The translations under genes and the position numbers were made by a program. Shown piece after piece: positions 24,784-34,861 of a stretch of DNA of 64,000 nt. The stretch is from JAAYLN01 sp964592855 (lineage in GTDB: Bacteria > Verrucomicrobiota > Kiritimatiellia > RFP12 > JAAYLN01): positions 1 through 64,000 of the forward strand of contig CAZQKI010000002.1 in NCBI GenBank assembly GCA_964592855.1, written 5' to 3'. The notes beneath the pieces were generated by a model that was not told the DNA's origin, did not search any database, and saw only the letters and a program-made list of their open reading frames with translations. Positions within the stretch are counted from its first letter, which is position 1. Every line of letters begins with the position of its first letter.

Positions 24784-26559
24784 ATGGCTGAAGTTTCCGA
24801 ATCCCCCGCCGTTGCTCCCGCGTCCGTGCCGCCGCCTGCCGTCGAGCAGGATCTGCGCTTCTACGGCGCCGACCTTGTCCAGGATTTCGTGACGCATCTG
24901 CTGGAGCATCAGCTGATTTCCGAGGAGCAGTTGACCGAGGTGCAGAATCGCTCCTCGCTCACGGGACAGCCGATCGACAAGCTCCTGATCGACGAGGCCA
25001 TCATCGATGAGAAGGCGCTCCTCGCCGCGTACAGCGAGCTGAGCGGCATCCCCTTCCATAAAATCGGCGATTTCAAGATCGACCCCAGTCTCGCGGAGCG
25101 GGTCAATTCGCGACTGGCGCTGCGCCACCGCGTGGTGCCCGTGGCGCTGGCCGACGGCGTCCTGACCCTGGCTGTCGCTCGCGTACCCCCGTCCATGACG
25201 GTCGAAGGCCTGCGCATGGTGCTGGAGATGCCCATCGCCTTCGTCCTCTGCACCGACAGCGACGTCTCGCGGTCGCTGACCCATTTCTACGGCCTGGGGG
25301 CGGAGACGGTCGAAGAGCTGATCGCCAACGCGCCCGTCGATGAAAACGAAGACGCGGATGATGACATTTCCTCCATCTCGGACGAGACGGGCATGGTGCG
25401 TTTCATCAACATGATCATTGCCGAGGGCATCCGCATGGACGCCACCGACATCCACATCGAGCCCTTTGAGGACACGCTGCGCCTCCGTTGCCGCGTGGAT
25501 GGCATCCTGCAGGAGGTGCCGCTGCCCAAGGGGGTCGAGAAGCTCCGGCGGTCGGTCTCCTCGGCCGTGAAGATCATGGCGGCAATGGACATCGCTGAAC
25601 GCCGCAAGCCGCACGACGGACGCATCAAGGTCCGGTATGACAACGGCGAATACGACTTGCGCGTCTCGGTCCTCCCCACCGGCTACGGGGAGACCTGCTG
25701 TCTGCGTATCCTGAACCGCAGTTCGGTCTTCACCGACCTCGACCGCCTCGGCCTCTCGCCCAATCAGCTGCCGAAGATCCGCGCCATGACCGACCTGCCG
25801 CATGGCGTCATTCTGCTGACGGGGCCGACGGGCAGCGGCAAGACGACCACGCTGTATGCCATCCTGGCGCGGTTGAACGTCACGGGGGTGAAGATCATCA
25901 CCGTGGAGGATCCCGTCGAATACCGGATGGACGGGGTGAGCCAGGTCCAGGTTCACAGCAAGATCGACCTGACCTTCGCAAACGTGCTGCGGTCGGTGCT
26001 CCGCCACGACCCCGACGTGATTCTGATCGGGGAAATCCGCGACTCCGAAACGGCGGACATCGCCGTCCGCTCCTCGCTGACGGGCCATCTGGTGTTAAGC
26101 ACGCTGCACACCAACGATGCCCCGAGCGCCATCACGCGTCTGACGGACATGGGCGTCGAACCCTATCTGATCGCCTCCTGCGTGGAGGGCATCGTCGCCC
26201 AGCGCCTCGTGCGCAAAGTCTGCACACAATGCGCACATCCCGATGAGCTGGCGCCGGGAATCCGCAGCGAGATCCTCGCCTTCTACCCGAGCTTCGCGGA
26301 TACGGCCAAGTTCGTGCTGGGCAACGGCTGCCCCAACTGCGCCTTCACCGGGTATCGCGGACGAAGCGCGATCAACGAAGTGATGGTGATGAGCGACCCC
26401 CTCCGCAGCCTGGTGGTGCGCCGTGATCCCGCGAATCTCATCAAGGATCTCGCGATCGCCGAGGGGATGATCACCCTCCGCCGCGATGGCTACCTTCGCG
26501 TCGTCGAGGGGCGCACCTCGGTCGAAGAGGTGCTGCGCGTCGTCGGCAAGGGTGACTAA
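24784..26559 (+). CDS. GspE/PilB-type assembly ATPase
   Basis: This 591-residue cytoplasmic hexameric ATPase powers pseudopilin or pilus assembly. It has an N-terminal MshEN/GspE-N domain (EQLTEVQNRSSLTGQPIDKLLID), then DATDIHIEP, the Walker A box GPTGSGKTT (347-355), an aspartate box, the Walker B LIGEIRDSETADIA, the histidine box STLHTNDAPSAITRL and a tetracysteine zinc site (C480, C483, C516, C519) typical of GspE/PilB. No gspF/pilC platform gene and no prepilin peptidase follow. It is the last gene of the operon, before a large repeat-rich gap. Confidence 0.95.
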   Translation: MAEVSESPAVAPASVPPPAVEQDLRFYGADLVQDFVTHLLEHQLISEEQLTEVQNRSSLTGQPIDKLLIDEAIIDEKALLAAYSELSGIPFHKIGDFKIDPSLAERVNSRLALRHRVVPVALADGVLTLAVARVPPSMTVEGLRMVLEMPIAFVLCTDSDVSRSLTHFYGLGAETVEELIANAPVDENEDADDDISSISDETGMVRFINMIIAEGIRMDATDIHIEPFEDTLRLRCRVDGILQEVPLPKGVEKLRRSVSSAVKIMAAMDIAERRKPHDGRIKVRYDNGEYDLRVSVLPTGYGETCCLRILNRSSVFTDLDRLGLSPNQLPKIRAMTDLPHGVILLTGPTGSGKTTTLYAILARLNVTGVKIITVEDPVEYRMDGVSQVQVHSKIDLTFANVLRSVLRHDPDVILIGEIRDSETADIAVRSSLTGHLVLSTLHTNDAPSAITRLTDMGVEPYLIASCVEGIVAQRLVRKVCTQCAHPDELAPGIRSEILAFYPSFADTAKFVLGNGCPNCAFTGYRGRSAINEVMVMSDPLRSLVVRRDPANLIKDLAIAEGMITLRRDGYLRVVEGRTSVEEVLRVVGKGD

Positions 26560-26568
26560 TGCGGGCCG

Positions 26569-26617
26569 GTAATCAGTAATCAGTCATCAGTAATCAGTGA
26601 TCAGTAATCGGTGATCA
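26569..26617 (+). repeat. seven tandem heptamers of GTAATCA type
   Basis: GTAATCA, GTAATCA, GTCATCA, GTAATCA, GTGATCA, GTAATCG and GTGATCA follow one another without gaps, beginning nine bases after the ATPase stop codon. Confidence 0.8.
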
Positions 26618-26715
26618 GTGGGACAAGTTAGTTTCTCGCAAAGGCGCAAAGGCCGCAAAGGGTTTCAACCTTGACGTCTTTGGGTAACGTTCGAAAATCT
26701 GGACGCTCAGCCCCG

Positions 26716-26794
26716 AAAGGTGGGGCGAGCCGTCTCGGCGAGCCGCGCGATGGGGTGCGGGGGCGGCTCGGCGGGGACGCCTCGCCCTACCTTT
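26716..26794. repeat. GC-rich inverted repeat, about 31-bp arms
   Basis: The left arm starts AAAGGTGGGGCGAGCC (26716) and contains CTCGGCGAGCCGC. The right arm runs GCGGCTCGGCGGGG to CTCGCCCTACCTTT (26763-26794). The arms are imperfect reverse complements and could form a long stem. It may act as a transcription stop between convergent genes. Confidence 0.6.
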
Positions 26795-26927
26795 GAAAAT
26801 CTGGGCGCATGAGCCGAGTCGAGTAAGTGAGGATCGGGGAGCGTATCCGGTTAAGGGTGGCGGTTAAGAGTAAGCGGTTAAGAGTGTGCGTTGCTCAGGA
26901 CACTTAACCGTACACTTCGTCGCCACC

Positions 26928-27166
26928 CTTAAGCGGAATGGCGCGTACTTAAGGTCGTTTTGGGACAAAACGCCGTGATAGGCTTTGCCTGACGTTGTTT
27001 GTGGGTGTGTGAGTTTGTGAGTATGTGGGAAGTGTGCGAAAAGACAGGCGATACGTGACATTATTTCGCTCACACACTCACACACACACCCACACACCCA
27101 CGCACCAGACAATTTGACCAACCATCGTCATGGCAATGGGCTTAAGTACGCGCCATTCCCCTTAAG
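26928..27166. repeat. 239-bp element bounded by 26-bp inverted repeats (MITE-like)
   Basis: The ends 26928-26953 and 27141-27166 are reverse complements with 25 of 26 bases matching; both start CTTAAG and contain GGAATGGCGCGTACTTAAG or its complement. Inside, GTGGGTGTGTGAG (27001 on) is complementary to CACACACTCACACA...CCCAC (27070-27105), giving a second nested hairpin. No transposase gene is present. Confidence 0.7.
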
Positions 27167-27430
27167 CGGATACCCGATCCCCGCTTATGCGATCCCGCCT
27201 GGGGGCGCCGGCAGCGGGAGAATCGAGGACGAGGACGAGAACGATGAAGATTGATCGTTGTCGTGATCCTCGTAGCGATCTTCAACTGAGCATCCACGAG
27301 AAATCTCATATCTCATCCCGCTACGAGCACGGGATGGTCCACATAGCGCGCCGCGTAGGAAATACAGGCGCGAATATCCGCGGCATCCAAGTCTGGAAAG
27401 ACGACAGTTTAGCCATTTCGCCCGTCAGGA

Positions 27431-27979
27431 TCAACTCGGTAGAACCAGCCCTTTTGCAACGGCGTCGGCAGTGGCTGCGCCGGCGAGCCGGCGGACGATG
27501 GCGAGGGCGAAGTCGAAGCTGGTGCCGGGACCCTGGCTGGTGATGATGTTGCCGTCCTCGACGACGCGGTCATCGATGCGCCGGGGCACGGTCAGCGCCC
27601 CGGCCACGCCGGGATGACAGGTCACGGTACATCCCGCCAGGAGGCCGGCGGCCTGCAGCACCAGCGGCCCGGCGCAGATCGCGGCCACGGGCTTGCCCTG
27701 CTCGACGAAGGTGCGCAAGGCCTGCAGCAGGCGTTCGTCCTTCTGCAGCAGCCGGGTGCCGCCCATGCCGCCGGGGATGGCGATCATGTCGAACGTGCCG
27801 GGATCGATTTTCGACCAGGCCGTGTCGGCCACCAGCTTGACGCCGCGCGAGGCGGTCACCTGCAGCGCATCGGTCATCGCGACGGCGACGGCTTCGATCT
27901 TCGCCCGCCGGAGGACATCCAGCAGGATCACGCATTCCATCTCTTCGACGCCTTCAGCCAGGGGAACCAGAACGCGCAT
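27431..27979 (-). CDS. DJ-1/PfpI family protein
   Basis: The 182-residue protein is a single DJ-1/YajL-type domain, with EGVEEMECV near the N-terminus (the family glutamate), PGGMGG (69-74) and the nucleophile elbow AAICAGP with C102. Members act as glyoxalases, deglycases or redox-sensing chaperones; which applies here cannot be told. The gene follows yidC by 19 bases on the same strand and is probably the last gene of the rpmH operon. Confidence 0.88.
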   Translation of the reverse strand: MRVLVPLAEGVEEMECVILLDVLRRAKIEAVAVAMTDALQVTASRGVKLVADTAWSKIDPGTFDMIAIPGGMGGTRLLQKDERLLQALRTFVEQGKPVAAICAGPLVLQAAGLLAGCTVTCHPGVAGALTVPRRIDDRVVEDGNIITSQGPGTSFDFALAIVRRLAGAATADAVAKGLVLPS

Positions 27980-27998
27980 GGTGGGTCTCCTTGTCGGT

Positions 27999-29864
27999 TT
28001 AGCGGGCGAGGCGGCGGCGCGCCTGGCGCGTAAGGGGTTCGCCGCCTTCTCTACCGGCCGCCGGCGGAGCCGTGAAATCGGTGGGTGCCGCCGCGCTCTT
28101 TTTCTTCTGCCAGAGGAGCTGCGCGATGGCGAGGACCTGGCTCACGGTCCAGTAGAGGACGAGGGCGGAGGGCATCGTATAGAACATGAAGAGCATCATC
28201 CCGGGCATCATCCACATCATCATCTTCTGCTGCGCGGGATCGCCCATGGCGGGGGTGAGCTTGCTTTGCAGCAGCATCGTGCCCGCCATGAAGAAGGGGA
28301 GGATGTTGAGCGCGGGGACCAGGGGAAGGACGCCGGCCAGGAGATTCTCCGGCTCGCTGAGGTCGGCGATCCAGAGGAAGGGGGCGAAGCGCAGTTCGAC
28401 GGCGCTGCGCAGAACGGTGAAGAGCGCGATGAAGACCGGGATCTGGACCAGCATGGGGAGGCAGCTCGACAGGGGGTTGACCTTGTTCTCGCGGTAGATC
28501 TTCCACGTCTCCTGCTGGAGCTTCTGGGGTTCGGTCTTGAACTGCGCCTGGATTTCCTTGAGCTTGGGCTGGATGGCCTGCATCCGCTTCATGCTCTCGG
28601 TGCTCTTGTGGGTGAGCGGCCAGAAGACGATGCGGACCAGGAGGGTCAGGAGGATGATGGCGATGCCGTAGTTCGGGATCAGGCCGTAGAAGAAGTTCAG
28701 GGTGGGGACCAGCAGGACGCACATCCACTTGAAGGTGCCGAACTGCATGATTTCGGCGGAGCGGGGGGCATAGCGCTGCAGCAGGGCGAGCTTCTTCGGG
28801 CCGACGTAGAGCGTGTAGTTGCGTTCGAGGGTCGCTCCGGCGGCGCCGATGATGGCGGCGGGGAAGCGGATCTGCGCGGCGACATGCTGCAGGGTCAGGG
28901 GGCCGGCTCCGTCGAGGCGGGTGACGTCGACGCGGTAGCCGGCGTTGGTGGCGTCGCTCGTGAAGGCCTGCACGAAGAAGCGGGACTTGAGCGCGACCCA
29001 CTCCTGGGGTTCGCCGACGTGCGTCGTGGCGACGAGGGGAAGGCCGTCGGCGGATGGCGCGCCACCGCAGCCGCCGCCGCCCTTCCCGCCGGTGAAGAGC
29101 TTGTTCAGCTTGGTGTCCCAGTGGCGGACCTTGCCGAGGCGTCCGCCTTCGTCGCGCTGTGCGGCGAGTGTGTCGACGCCCAGGGTGTCGTTCTTGGAGA
29201 GTCCGCGATGGACGGCGCCCAGCGAGATTCCGCAGGCGGGGAGGGGGTGGGGAGTGTCGCCGGCATTGACGATCCGGTCGCGGACGGCGATGCGGTAATC
29301 GGGAAGGATCGAGATCCGGCGCTCCAAAGTCAGGCCGGACTCGTTCCGGCAGGCGAGAGTGACTGTCGTTTCGCCATCGGTTGAGACAAGGGTGTAGTCG
29401 GCATTGGCGCCGAAGCCGGGGATGTCCTTGTAGGCGAGGGCCGGAGAGGGGGCAAAGTCGAGGACGACGGGCTTGCTGCCGCGCTCCACGGTCGAGCGGT
29501 AGTCGAGGAGGGTTGCATCGCGCAGCGTGCCGCCCTTAGAGGAGAAGGTGAGCATCATCTTGTCATTGGTCAGGACGGCGGTCTGTTCGGGGACGTCCGT
29601 GGCGGGTTCGTCGGCCGAAACGACGGGCGCGGGCGCTGCTGCCGGTGCGGCGGGGACGCTGGTCGCCGTATTCGTGGCCTGCAGGAAGGCGGCGGAATTC
29701 TGCGCGTCGGGCGAAAGCGCAACCGCGGTCGTGTTGGTCGCGGCGGCGGCAGCGCGTTCGCGGACGGCGGCGATCCGCTGCTGGGTGACCCGGTTCTGAT
29801 AGAAGAGCCAGCCGAGCAGCAGCACGGCGAGAACGACGACGATCGAGATATCCTGTTTGTTCAT
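27999..29864 (-). CDS. membrane protein insertase YidC
   Basis: This 621-residue insertase starts MNKQDISIVVVLAVLLLGWLFYQN, the first transmembrane helix. A large periplasmic beta domain follows (about 60-370) after an Ala/Thr-rich linker. The conserved C-terminal five-helix core includes YGIAIILLTLLVRIVFWPLT, the basic IQPKLKEIQAQFK coil, and NPLSSCLPMLVQIPVFIALF. It inserts and folds inner-membrane proteins with or without SecYEG. The ATG overlaps the yidD stop (TGATG). Length and domain order match Gram-negative YidC. Confidence 0.96.
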   Translation of the reverse strand: MNKQDISIVVVLAVLLLGWLFYQNRVTQQRIAAVRERAAAAATNTTAVALSPDAQNSAAFLQATNTATSVPAAPAAAPAPVVSADEPATDVPEQTAVLTNDKMMLTFSSKGGTLRDATLLDYRSTVERGSKPVVLDFAPSPALAYKDIPGFGANADYTLVSTDGETTVTLACRNESGLTLERRISILPDYRIAVRDRIVNAGDTPHPLPACGISLGAVHRGLSKNDTLGVDTLAAQRDEGGRLGKVRHWDTKLNKLFTGGKGGGGCGGAPSADGLPLVATTHVGEPQEWVALKSRFFVQAFTSDATNAGYRVDVTRLDGAGPLTLQHVAAQIRFPAAIIGAAGATLERNYTLYVGPKKLALLQRYAPRSAEIMQFGTFKWMCVLLVPTLNFFYGLIPNYGIAIILLTLLVRIVFWPLTHKSTESMKRMQAIQPKLKEIQAQFKTEPQKLQQETWKIYRENKVNPLSSCLPMLVQIPVFIALFTVLRSAVELRFAPFLWIADLSEPENLLAGVLPLVPALNILPFFMAGTMLLQSKLTPAMGDPAQQKMMMWMMPGMMLFMFYTMPSALVLYWTVSQVLAIAQLLWQKKKSAAAPTDFTAPPAAGREGGEPLTRQARRRLAR

Positions 29865-30130
29865 CAAGGTGTTCCTAGCGAAGTGTGGGAGGTGCAACAG
29901 CGGGGCGGCGGGACGGGGTCGGGGCCGCAGGGGCCAAAGGGGTGGCAGCGCAGGAGGCGCCTGACGCCCAGCGCGAGTCCGCGGAGCGGGCCGTGGAGGC
30001 GCAGCGCCTCGATGCAATAGTTCGAGCAGGAGGGTTCAAACCGGCAGCACCCGTTGAAAAGCGGCGCCAGCACGACTTGGTAGGCCCGGACGCACAGGAT
30101 CATCAGTTGGACGAGGAACCGGGCGATCAT
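29864..30130 (-). CDS. membrane protein insertion efficiency factor YidD
   Basis: The 88-residue product shows the YidD pattern: VQLMILCVRAYQVVLAPLF followed by CRFEPSCSNYCIEAL and the block LRCHPFGPCGPDPVP. It is thought to assist YidC at the inner membrane. It overlaps rnpA (ATGA) and yidC (TGATG), so the three are translationally coupled in the standard order. Confidence 0.94.
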   Translation of the reverse strand: MIARFLVQLMILCVRAYQVVLAPLFNGCCRFEPSCSNYCIEALRLHGPLRGLALGVRRLLRCHPFGPCGPDPVPPPRCCTSHTSLGTP

Positions 30131-30546
30131 ACGGGCTCCTTCCCGATCCGCGCCTGCCGGCAGATCTTCCGGAACTCGGCGGCCACGTCGGCCTGGCGGG
30201 CTTCGCGGATCGGCCGGCGCGCCAGCAGGATCAGATCGATTCCCGGGATCAGGTTGGGGCGGTTCAGCCGGTAGGTTTCGCGCAGCAGGCGCCGTGCACG
30301 GTTGCGGTCGACGGCGTGCGGGAGGATGCGCTTGGTCGCCACGACACCCAGTTGTCCCTGCGTCTCCTCGGTTTTTCGCAGCCACATGACAAAATAGCGC
30401 CCCGCGCGGGTGTCATTGCTGTCGAATGTCGCACGATAACCGGGTGGTTTGAGCCTGCGTTCGCGCGGAAGCCCGAAAGCCGCAACGCGAGCAGGCGGCG
30501 CCAAAGGGGGCGCCGCGTGGTTCACGCTTTGCTGACGCCCGCACAT
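30127..30546 (-). CDS. ribonuclease P protein component
   Basis: This 139-residue basic protein supports the RNase P RNA in 5' maturation of tRNA. It has FGLPRERRLKPPGYRATF near the start and the family RNR signature VDRNRARRLLRETYRLN, then PGIDLILLARRP. The N-terminal 30 residues are longer than usual, and the true start could be a later codon; the ATG at 30546 is 14 bases after the rpmH stop. It overlaps yidD by four bases. Confidence 0.92.
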   Translation of the reverse strand: MCGRQQSVNHAAPPLAPPARVAAFGLPRERRLKPPGYRATFDSNDTRAGRYFVMWLRKTEETQGQLGVVATKRILPHAVDRNRARRLLRETYRLNRPNLIPGIDLILLARRPIREARQADVAAEFRKICRQARIGKEPV

Positions 30547-30560
30547 GATGGACGGATGCC

Positions 30561-30698
30561 TCAAACGGCGGTTAGGCGGACGCGGCCCTTCTGACGACGC
30601 CGCGCCAGAACCTTGCGTCCGCCGCGGGTTGCCATGCGTGCGCGGAACCCGAGCTTGCGGACGCGCTTGATCTTGGAAGGTTGCCAAAGTTGTTTCAT
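30561..30698 (-). CDS. 50S ribosomal protein L34
   Basis: A 45-residue, strongly basic protein reading MKQLWQPSKIKRVRKLGFRA and ending KGRVRLTAV, with the L34 core RMATRGGRKVLARRR. It heads the classic rpmH-rnpA-yidD-yidC operon. A strong promoter lies 55 bases upstream. dnaA, often next to rpmH, is absent; an aminotransferase gene takes its place. Confidence 0.96.
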   Translation of the reverse strand: MKQLWQPSKIKRVRKLGFRARMATRGGRKVLARRRQKGRVRLTAV

Positions 30699-30752
30699 GG
30701 TCAGGTAGCCTCGAATACGGCCCATTGAAGCGGGCGTGAATCAGAATTTTTA

Positions 30753-30780
30753 AGTTTACCAGAATGACGGCGAATGTCAA
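30753..30780 (-). promoter_or_regulatory. sigma-70-type promoter of rpmH operon
   Basis: On the minus strand a perfect -35 TTGACA (30780-30775) is followed after 16 bases by TAAACT (30758-30753). It lies between the aminotransferase stop and rpmH, matching the high expression expected for a ribosomal protein gene. Confidence 0.6.
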
Positions 30781-30799
30781 CCCGGCAGCCGGGGTTGTT

Positions 30800-32176
30800 C
30801 TAGTAGCCCAGTTCCTTCTCGGTCTCGCCGATGGCTTCCTCGATGATGTCGATTCCCTTGATGAGGGCGGCATCTTCCATGATGACGGGGGGGCTCATGC
30901 GGAGGATGTGTCCGGCGGGCACCCAGGCCAGGCCTTTGGTGAAGGCCTTTTGATAGACGCGCTTTCCGGCCTCGTCGAAGGGCTCCTTCGTTGTGCGGTC
31001 CTTGACCAGTTCGATGCCCATCAGGCAGCCCTTGGCGCGGACATCGCCCACGATCTTGTGGCGTCCCATCATGGCGGTCATCCGCTTCATCGCCAGTTCG
31101 CCGAGATGCGTCGAGCGGGCGTTGAGGTTTTCCTCCTCGATGACTTCGATCGAGGCGAGGGCCGCGGCGCAGGCCATCGGGTTGCCGCCGTAGCTGCTGG
31201 AGGCGGAGATCGACTCGAAGCACTCCTTGTGGGCCTCGCGGACGGCGACGCAGGTGACGGGGAACCCGTTGCCGAATCCCTTGCCGAGTGTGACGACATC
31301 GGGAACGACATTCCAGTGCTCGCAGCACAGGAACTTGCCGGTGCGGGCCATGCTGGTCAGCACCTCGTCGGCCATGAGCAGGATGTGGTGGCGGTCGCAT
31401 AAGGCGCGGACCTTCGGGAAGAAGTCATCTGGCGGAATGACGGATCCGGCCCAGCCCTGGATCGGTTCGAGGACGAACGCGGCCACCTGGTGCGCCGTGG
31501 CGCGGGCGATATATTCCTCGTAGAAGGCGATGTAGGCGTCGGTGTCAATGGTGCCGTCGGCCTTCTTCCAGTGCGGGCGGTAGGGATCGGGCCGGGGCAT
31601 CATGTGGAAGCCGGGGGCGCGGGTGGGGCCGTAGACGTTGGAGCGGATCTCGCCCATCGAGACGGCGCCATAGGTCTTGCCGTGGAAGTCGTTGAAGCAG
31701 GAGAGCATCTCGTGCTGCTTGGTGACGGCGCGGCAGACGCGCTGTCCGGCTTCGACGGCGGCCGTGCCGCAATCGTAGAGTTGGAAGCCGTTCAGGTCGC
31801 CGGGGAGGATCGACGCGAGTTTCTCCATCAGTTGCATCTTGATGGGCGTGGTGAAGTCGTGGGCGTTCATCAGTTGCCCGGCGGCCTTCTGGACGGCCTC
31901 GGTGACTTTCGGGTGGCAGTGGCCGAGGGTGGTCACGTAGATGCCCGAGGAGAAGTCGAGGTAACGGTTGCCGTCGACGTCGACCAGTTCGCATCCCTTG
32001 CCCGAAGCGAAGGCGACGGGGAAGAGTTTGACCTGACCGCTCAACCCCTTGAAATACTTGCAGGTCCGGGCGTGCATTTCACGCGACTTGGGTCCGGGAG
32101 GTGCGATCTTGATGCTCGGCACCTGGTCGAGGGGAACATGCGCCCAGTAGGCGGGGCCTTCGGCGAATTTACTCAT
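30800..32176 (-). CDS. class III PLP-dependent aminotransferase
   Basis: The 458-residue protein is a fold-type I omega-aminotransferase of the 4-aminobutyrate/acetylornithine group. It has DVDGNRYLDFSSGIYVTTLGHCHP, the cofactor phosphate block YDCGTAAVEAG, the D270 pyridine-binding motif MADEV and the Schiff-base lysine K299 in VTLGKGFGNG. The N-terminal extension of about 45 residues (GPKSREMHART) is that of the GabT branch. The exact amino donor is not predictable. It is separated from rpmH by a promoter and diverges from mreB. Confidence 0.88.
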   Translation of the reverse strand: MSKFAEGPAYWAHVPLDQVPSIKIAPPGPKSREMHARTCKYFKGLSGQVKLFPVAFASGKGCELVDVDGNRYLDFSSGIYVTTLGHCHPKVTEAVQKAAGQLMNAHDFTTPIKMQLMEKLASILPGDLNGFQLYDCGTAAVEAGQRVCRAVTKQHEMLSCFNDFHGKTYGAVSMGEIRSNVYGPTRAPGFHMMPRPDPYRPHWKKADGTIDTDAYIAFYEEYIARATAHQVAAFVLEPIQGWAGSVIPPDDFFPKVRALCDRHHILLMADEVLTSMARTGKFLCCEHWNVVPDVVTLGKGFGNGFPVTCVAVREAHKECFESISASSSYGGNPMACAAALASIEVIEEENLNARSTHLGELAMKRMTAMMGRHKIVGDVRAKGCLMGIELVKDRTTKEPFDEAGKRVYQKAFTKGLAWVPAGHILRMSPPVIMEDAALIKGIDIIEEAIGETEKELGY

Positions 32177-32397
32177 TTTTCTGATTCCTGATGCTTTTGC
32201 CGGGGTGCTGCACTGCGCGAGGCACCCGAGGGATGGAAGAAAGGCGGCATTTTGGCATTTTTGCTGCGGGGCGTCAAGTTTGCGGTTTTCCGCGGCGTGT
32301 CATAATCTTTTGGACTTGACCCGAGGGGGGTAAATCGCGCAAAATGCAACGCAACGCGCATTAAGGGCATTGTGCATGCGTGTGGAAGTCGCCTACG

Positions 32398-33423
<1,026 letters not shown>

Positions 33424-33482
33424 TCATGATTTCATTTGCCTCCTCCTCGGAAACGACCGGTTTGTCGGTTTGATGGAGTTGG

Positions 33483-34340
33483 ATGGCTAGAGGGACAAGA
33501 GCATGGGCAATCGCCTTGCTGCTGACGCTCGTGTTGCTGATTTTCGGCAGTACGCGCGGTTGGCTGCATCGGTCCGCCCGGGAAGGAACCTATCCTTTTG
33601 AGAACGGTGCCGCCTGGTTGAAATACCGGGTCTGGGGCCGTACGGTCCGGTTGTGGACGGCGTCGGGCGTTCTGAGCCGCAACATCAGCCTCGAAGCGGA
33701 GATTTCACGTTTGCGCATGGATGCCGCGGTGCTGGAGCAGGTTGCCGCGGAAAACCGCGAGCTTCGCCGTCAACTGGGCCTGCCGCCTCGTGAGCAGGGA
33801 CGGCTTGAGCCGTGCCTGGTCCTCTCGTCGGGGGGATCGACGGGGTGGTGGCGCCAGGTCCGTCTCAACAAGGGAGAGGCGCAAGGACTTGCCGTTGGCG
33901 ATGCCGTTCTGACGGTCGACGGTCTGGTTGGGCGTGTCGCGGCGCTTTCCGGCTCGACGGCCGATGTGCGGCTGATCACCGATGCCAACAGCCGCATCGC
34001 CTGCCAGTTGGATCCGGTCTCTCCCGAGACGGGGGTTGTGCGCGGCATTCTCCAGGGGGCCGGCTGGCGGGCGGGTCCGGCGGAACTGCCGGAGTTCCTG
34101 CATGTCATCGAGCCCCTGCGTCTCCGCTATCTCGATCGCGATGTCACACCGCCGCCGCGCATGCGGGTGGTGACGTCCGGGATGGGCGGCGGTCTTCCCG
34201 CCGGGCTGCTGGTCGGCTTCCTGCTGGATTCGGCCGTCGACGAGAACGTCCTCTACCGCACGGGGGATGTGATGCCGGCCGCGGATGTCAACGCCTTGTC
34301 GCTCGTGTTTGTCCTGACGGGAACGGGGGCACCGCCATGA
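33483..34340 (+). CDS. rod shape-determining protein MreC
   Basis: The 285-residue product has an N-terminal membrane anchor (AIALLLTLVLLIFGSTRG), a coiled coil (ISRLRMDAAVLEQVAAENRELRRQLGL) and a periplasmic beta domain with INRGxAxGL-like LNKGEAQGLAVGDAVLTVDGLVGRV. This is the MreC layout; it links MreB to the periplasmic synthases. It overlaps mreD by four bases. Confidence 0.93.
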   Translation: MARGTRAWAIALLLTLVLLIFGSTRGWLHRSAREGTYPFENGAAWLKYRVWGRTVRLWTASGVLSRNISLEAEISRLRMDAAVLEQVAAENRELRRQLGLPPREQGRLEPCLVLSSGGSTGWWRQVRLNKGEAQGLAVGDAVLTVDGLVGRVAALSGSTADVRLITDANSRIACQLDPVSPETGVVRGILQGAGWRAGPAELPEFLHVIEPLRLRYLDRDVTPPPRMRVVTSGMGGGLPAGLLVGFLLDSAVDENVLYRTGDVMPAADVNALSLVFVLTGTGAPP

Positions 34341-34861
34341 CGCTGGATCTCCCCGTCATGCTCATGCTGCTCGGCAGCGCCGCGGCGTTGCAGACGGCCC
34401 TTCCGCCGATTCCCGGCAGTTTGCTGAAGTTCCCCCTGCTGGCGGCCGTTGCGTTCTACTATGCCTCGAACCGTCCGATCTGGGTGACGCTGGTGGTTGC
34501 GTTGTGGGCCGGCATTCTCACGGATGGGCTGGGTGGCGTTCCACCGGGAACCTCTGCGATTGTCCTGGCGCTGATCGCCCTGGTGCTCGCCGGGCTGCGC
34601 AACGTCGTTCCCGAAGCCTCCTGGTCCAGCGCGGCGGTGCTCGGCGCGGTGGGCATGCCCGTCTTGGCGTTGGCTCAGGTGCTGACGCTTCGCCGGCAGG
34701 GTTCCGACCTTCCCTTCGCCTGGCCGCTGTACGCTTCGCTGCTCCTGCTGATTCCTGTCGGTTCCGTGTTGGCCGGTTGTCTGTGGAGCGTCGGGCGGCA
34801 GTTGGACCTCTGGGCGGGCAACACCGAGCCCCGAAAGGAGATCGAAAATCGTGCCGGATGA
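34337..34861 (+). CDS. MreD-like membrane protein
   Basis: The 174-residue product is almost entirely hydrophobic with about five transmembrane segments (for example LLMLLGSAAALQTALPPIPG and WVTLVVALWAGILTDGLGG). Sequence similarity to MreD is weak by eye but size, topology and position between mreC and mrdA fit well. The ATG overlaps the mreC stop, and its end overlaps the GTG of mrdA by 11 bases. Confidence 0.75.
   Translation: MTLDLPVMLMLLGSAAALQTALPPIPGSLLKFPLLAAVAFYYASNRPIWVTLVVALWAGILTDGLGGVPPGTSAIVLALIALVLAGLRNVVPEASWSSAAVLGAVGMPVLALAQVLTLRRQGSDLPFAWPLYASLLLLIPVGSVLAGCLWSVGRQLDLWAGNTEPRKEIENRAG

Larger units (their letters stand above)
26560..27430. other. gene-free gap packed with inverted and direct repeats
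   Basis: No credible gene; an 85-codon minus-strand frame is driven by CACACA-type sequence. The gap holds heptamer repeats (26569-26617), a GC-rich inverted repeat (26716-26794), GCGGTTAAGAGT direct repeats near 26860-26885, and a 239-bp element with near-perfect ends (26928-27166). Near 27220-27290 are interleaved GAGGACGA and GATCGTTG tracts related to those at 49790-49860. It lies between convergent genes. Confidence 0.6.

Noticed and set aside
26864..27121. 85-codon minus-strand gene in the repeat gap
   Set aside because: Its translation is driven by CA/GT-rich repeats and lies across the nested hairpin element.
30561..30800. Replication origin beside rpmH
   Set aside because: No dnaA gene, no DnaA-box cluster and no AT-rich unwinding region are visible around rpmH here.
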